DNA from: Thermoguttaceae bacterium
GTDB lineage: Bacteria; Planctomycetota; Planctomycetia; Pirellulales; Thermoguttaceae
Assembly: GCA_017454585.1 (NCBI GenBank)
Contig: JAFTCU010000152.1
Span: 1-6,650 of the forward strand
Direction: 5' to 3'
DNA length: 6,650 nucleotides
In this document: in pieces, positions 5,507-6,650 of the stretch
Layout: each line of letters begins with the position of its first letter
How positions within the stretch are numbered: position 1 is the stretch's first letter
Notes under the pieces: model-generated
What the model was told of the DNA's origin: nothing
What the model saw: the letters and a program-made list of their open reading frames with translations, nothing else
The model's database searches: none
Position numbers and translations under genes: made by a program

Positions 5507-6650
5507 ATGAAAAACTTCCTCCTTTCCGCCTTTTGCGCCGCCGCGCTGCTTTGCGCAAGCGGCCTGAACGCCAAAACGTTTTACGTCTCGCCGTCCGGTT
5601 CCGATTCCGCTGACGGCAGTCAGTCCGCACCGTTTGCGACGCTCGAAAAAGCCCGCGACGCCGTGCGCAATTTTCGGGCGCAAACCCCGAACGAGCCCGT
5701 CACAGTCCAGCTCGCGGGCGGACGTTACACGCAGACCCAGCCGCTGGTTTTCACTCCGGCGGACTCCGGCTCCAAAGACGCACCGGTCGTCTGGCAGGGC
5801 GAGGCGGACCAACGCGCCGTCATTTCCGGCGGTCTGGTCCTTTCCGGCTGGAAAGATGAAGGAAACGGCCTTTTCTCCGCCGCGGCTCCCGAATCGCTGA
5901 AAAAAGGCGGCCCCGGCGAATTCCAGGGGACGCAGCTCTTCGTCGAGCGCAAGGTCGAAACCGCGACCGGGACTTTTCTGGACGTTCCTTACACGCCGGA
6001 GCATCCGGACGTTCGCCGTGCGACCTGCGCTCGTACGCCGAACGTGGACCCGGAAGACCCCACCGCGTCGTACTTCTGGGCCAAAAAGATCAACATGGTC
6101 CAGAGCCGGAGCGCGCAAGGGTACGTCGTCCGCCCCGAGGACTTCCGCGCTGCTTTGGGTTTCGGCCCGGACACGCCGGACGAGAAACTCGCGGATCCCG
6201 CCTCGTTCGAGGGCGGGCTCTTTTACGCCTACTTGTACTGGAGCACGTCGTACAACCGGATCGAGTCGTACGACCCAGCCACGGGGACGGTCACGTTCAC
6301 GCGTCAAACCGGCGTCTTTTTCCCGAACCGGAACATGCGGTGGCACCTGGAAAACTGCCGGGCCGCTCTGGACGTTCCGGGCGAGTGGTTCCTCGACCGC
6401 AAGGCCGGGCGTGTCTTCTACATTCCGCGCGAGGACGAAGATCTGACCCGGGACGCGGTCATTCTGAGCGTCTGCCCGCGCTGGCTGGTGGAGATCCAGG
6501 GGGACTGGCAGAACGGGAAGCCGGTCGAGTATTTGAGTTTCCGGAATCTCGTTTTTTCGTACTCGGACGCGGACATTTCGCCCGACTACAAGCACAGCGT
6601 TCAGGCGGCCGACACGCAGCGCGGCACGATCAACGCGTTCGGCTGGGAGC
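5507..6650 (+). CDS. Secreted GH141-like beta-helix glycoside hydrolase (3' end outside window)
   Basis: The frame is open for 381 codons from the ATG at 5507 to the window edge with no stop. A Sec signal peptide covers residues 1-22 (hydrophobic LLSAFCAAALLCASG, cleavage likely after LNA). The mature protein opens with FYVSPSGSDSADGS (25-38) and PFATLEKARDAVR (42-54), followed by GGRYTQTQPLVFTPADSG (71-88), the standard entry of this beta-helix family. WHLENCRAALDVPGEWFLDR (279-298) and GRVFYIPRED (301-310) are the hallmark stretch before the helix, and EYLSFRNLVFSYSDAD (341-356) begins the first coil. GH141 contains alpha-L-fucosidase and xylanase activities, so a plant-type or algal glycan is plausible, but the catalytic coils are mostly beyond the edge and specificity cannot be read. 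It is a distant paralogue of the gene at 3331 and is preceded by a heptamer array and a good ribosome binding site. Confidence 0.88.
   Translation, partial: MKNFLLSAFCAAALLCASGLNAKTFYVSPSGSDSADGSQSAPFATLEKARDAVRNFRAQTPNEPVTVQLAGGRYTQTQPLVFTPADSGSKDAPVVWQGEADQRAVISGGLVLSGWKDEGNGLFSAAAPESLKKGGPGEFQGTQLFVERKVETATGTFLDVPYTPEHPDVRRATCARTPNVDPEDPTASYFWAKKINMVQSRSAQGYVVRPEDFRAALGFGPDTPDEKLADPASFEGGLFYAYLYWSTSYNRIESYDPATGTVTFTRQTGVFFPNRNMRWHLENCRAALDVPGEWFLDRKAGRVFYIPREDEDLTRDAVILSVCPRWLVEIQGDWQNGKPVEYLSFRNLVFSYSDADISPDYKHSVQAADTQRGTINAFGWE

Noticed and set aside
5414..6595. 393-residue open frame on the - strand opposite the gene at 5507
   Set aside because: Same codon-register effect. Its predicted C-terminus is a translation of the heptamer array, giving a low-complexity WRVESGGWSW-type tail, while the + strand frame has a clear family match and signal peptide.

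Overview
The window is GC-rich bacterial DNA (roughly 60% GC by eye). It carries four genes on the + strand plus the last codons of a fifth. Nothing on the - strand looks real. The content (a MoxR ATPase, a Tat-exported prenyltransferase-repeat protein, two secreted parallel beta-helix proteins related to glycoside hydrolases, mostly weak Shine-Dalgarno sequences, simple tandem repeats between genes) suggests a polysaccharide-degrading member of the Planctomycetes-Verrucomicrobia-Lentisphaerae group. This placement is an inference from gene families, not a phylogenetic result.

Layout. 1-38: probable C-terminal end of an upstream gene. 50-1021: MoxR-family AAA+ ATPase, closed by a strong hairpin at 1028-1071. 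1081-1190: a C-rich leader made of degenerate decamer repeats. 1191-3305: a Tat-exported protein with four prenyltransferase/squalene-cyclase type repeats fused to a possible PHP-like domain and a beta-rich tail. 3331-5430: a secreted right-handed beta-helix protein, 25 bases downstream and probably co-transcribed. 5401-5449: a hairpin that may terminate or attenuate transcription. 5440-5488: a degenerate heptamer array. 5507 to the window edge: a second secreted protein of the GH141-like beta-helix type, cut off by the window after 381 codons.

How the genes fit together. MoxR and the gene before it look like the end of one operon, ended by the hairpin. The next three genes all encode exported proteins and look like part of a carbohydrate-degradation locus: two related beta-helix enzymes and one unusual export-targeted protein of unknown activity. 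No sulfatase, SusC/SusD pair, regulator or transporter is visible in the window, so the substrate cannot be named.

The most interesting points are the fusion protein at 1191-3305, whose repeat and PHP-like parts both seem to lack the expected metal ligands, and the recurring arrangement of hairpin, then C-rich tandem array, then start codon in front of two of the exported-protein genes. I found no CRISPR array, tRNA, rRNA, insertion sequence or clear promoter.
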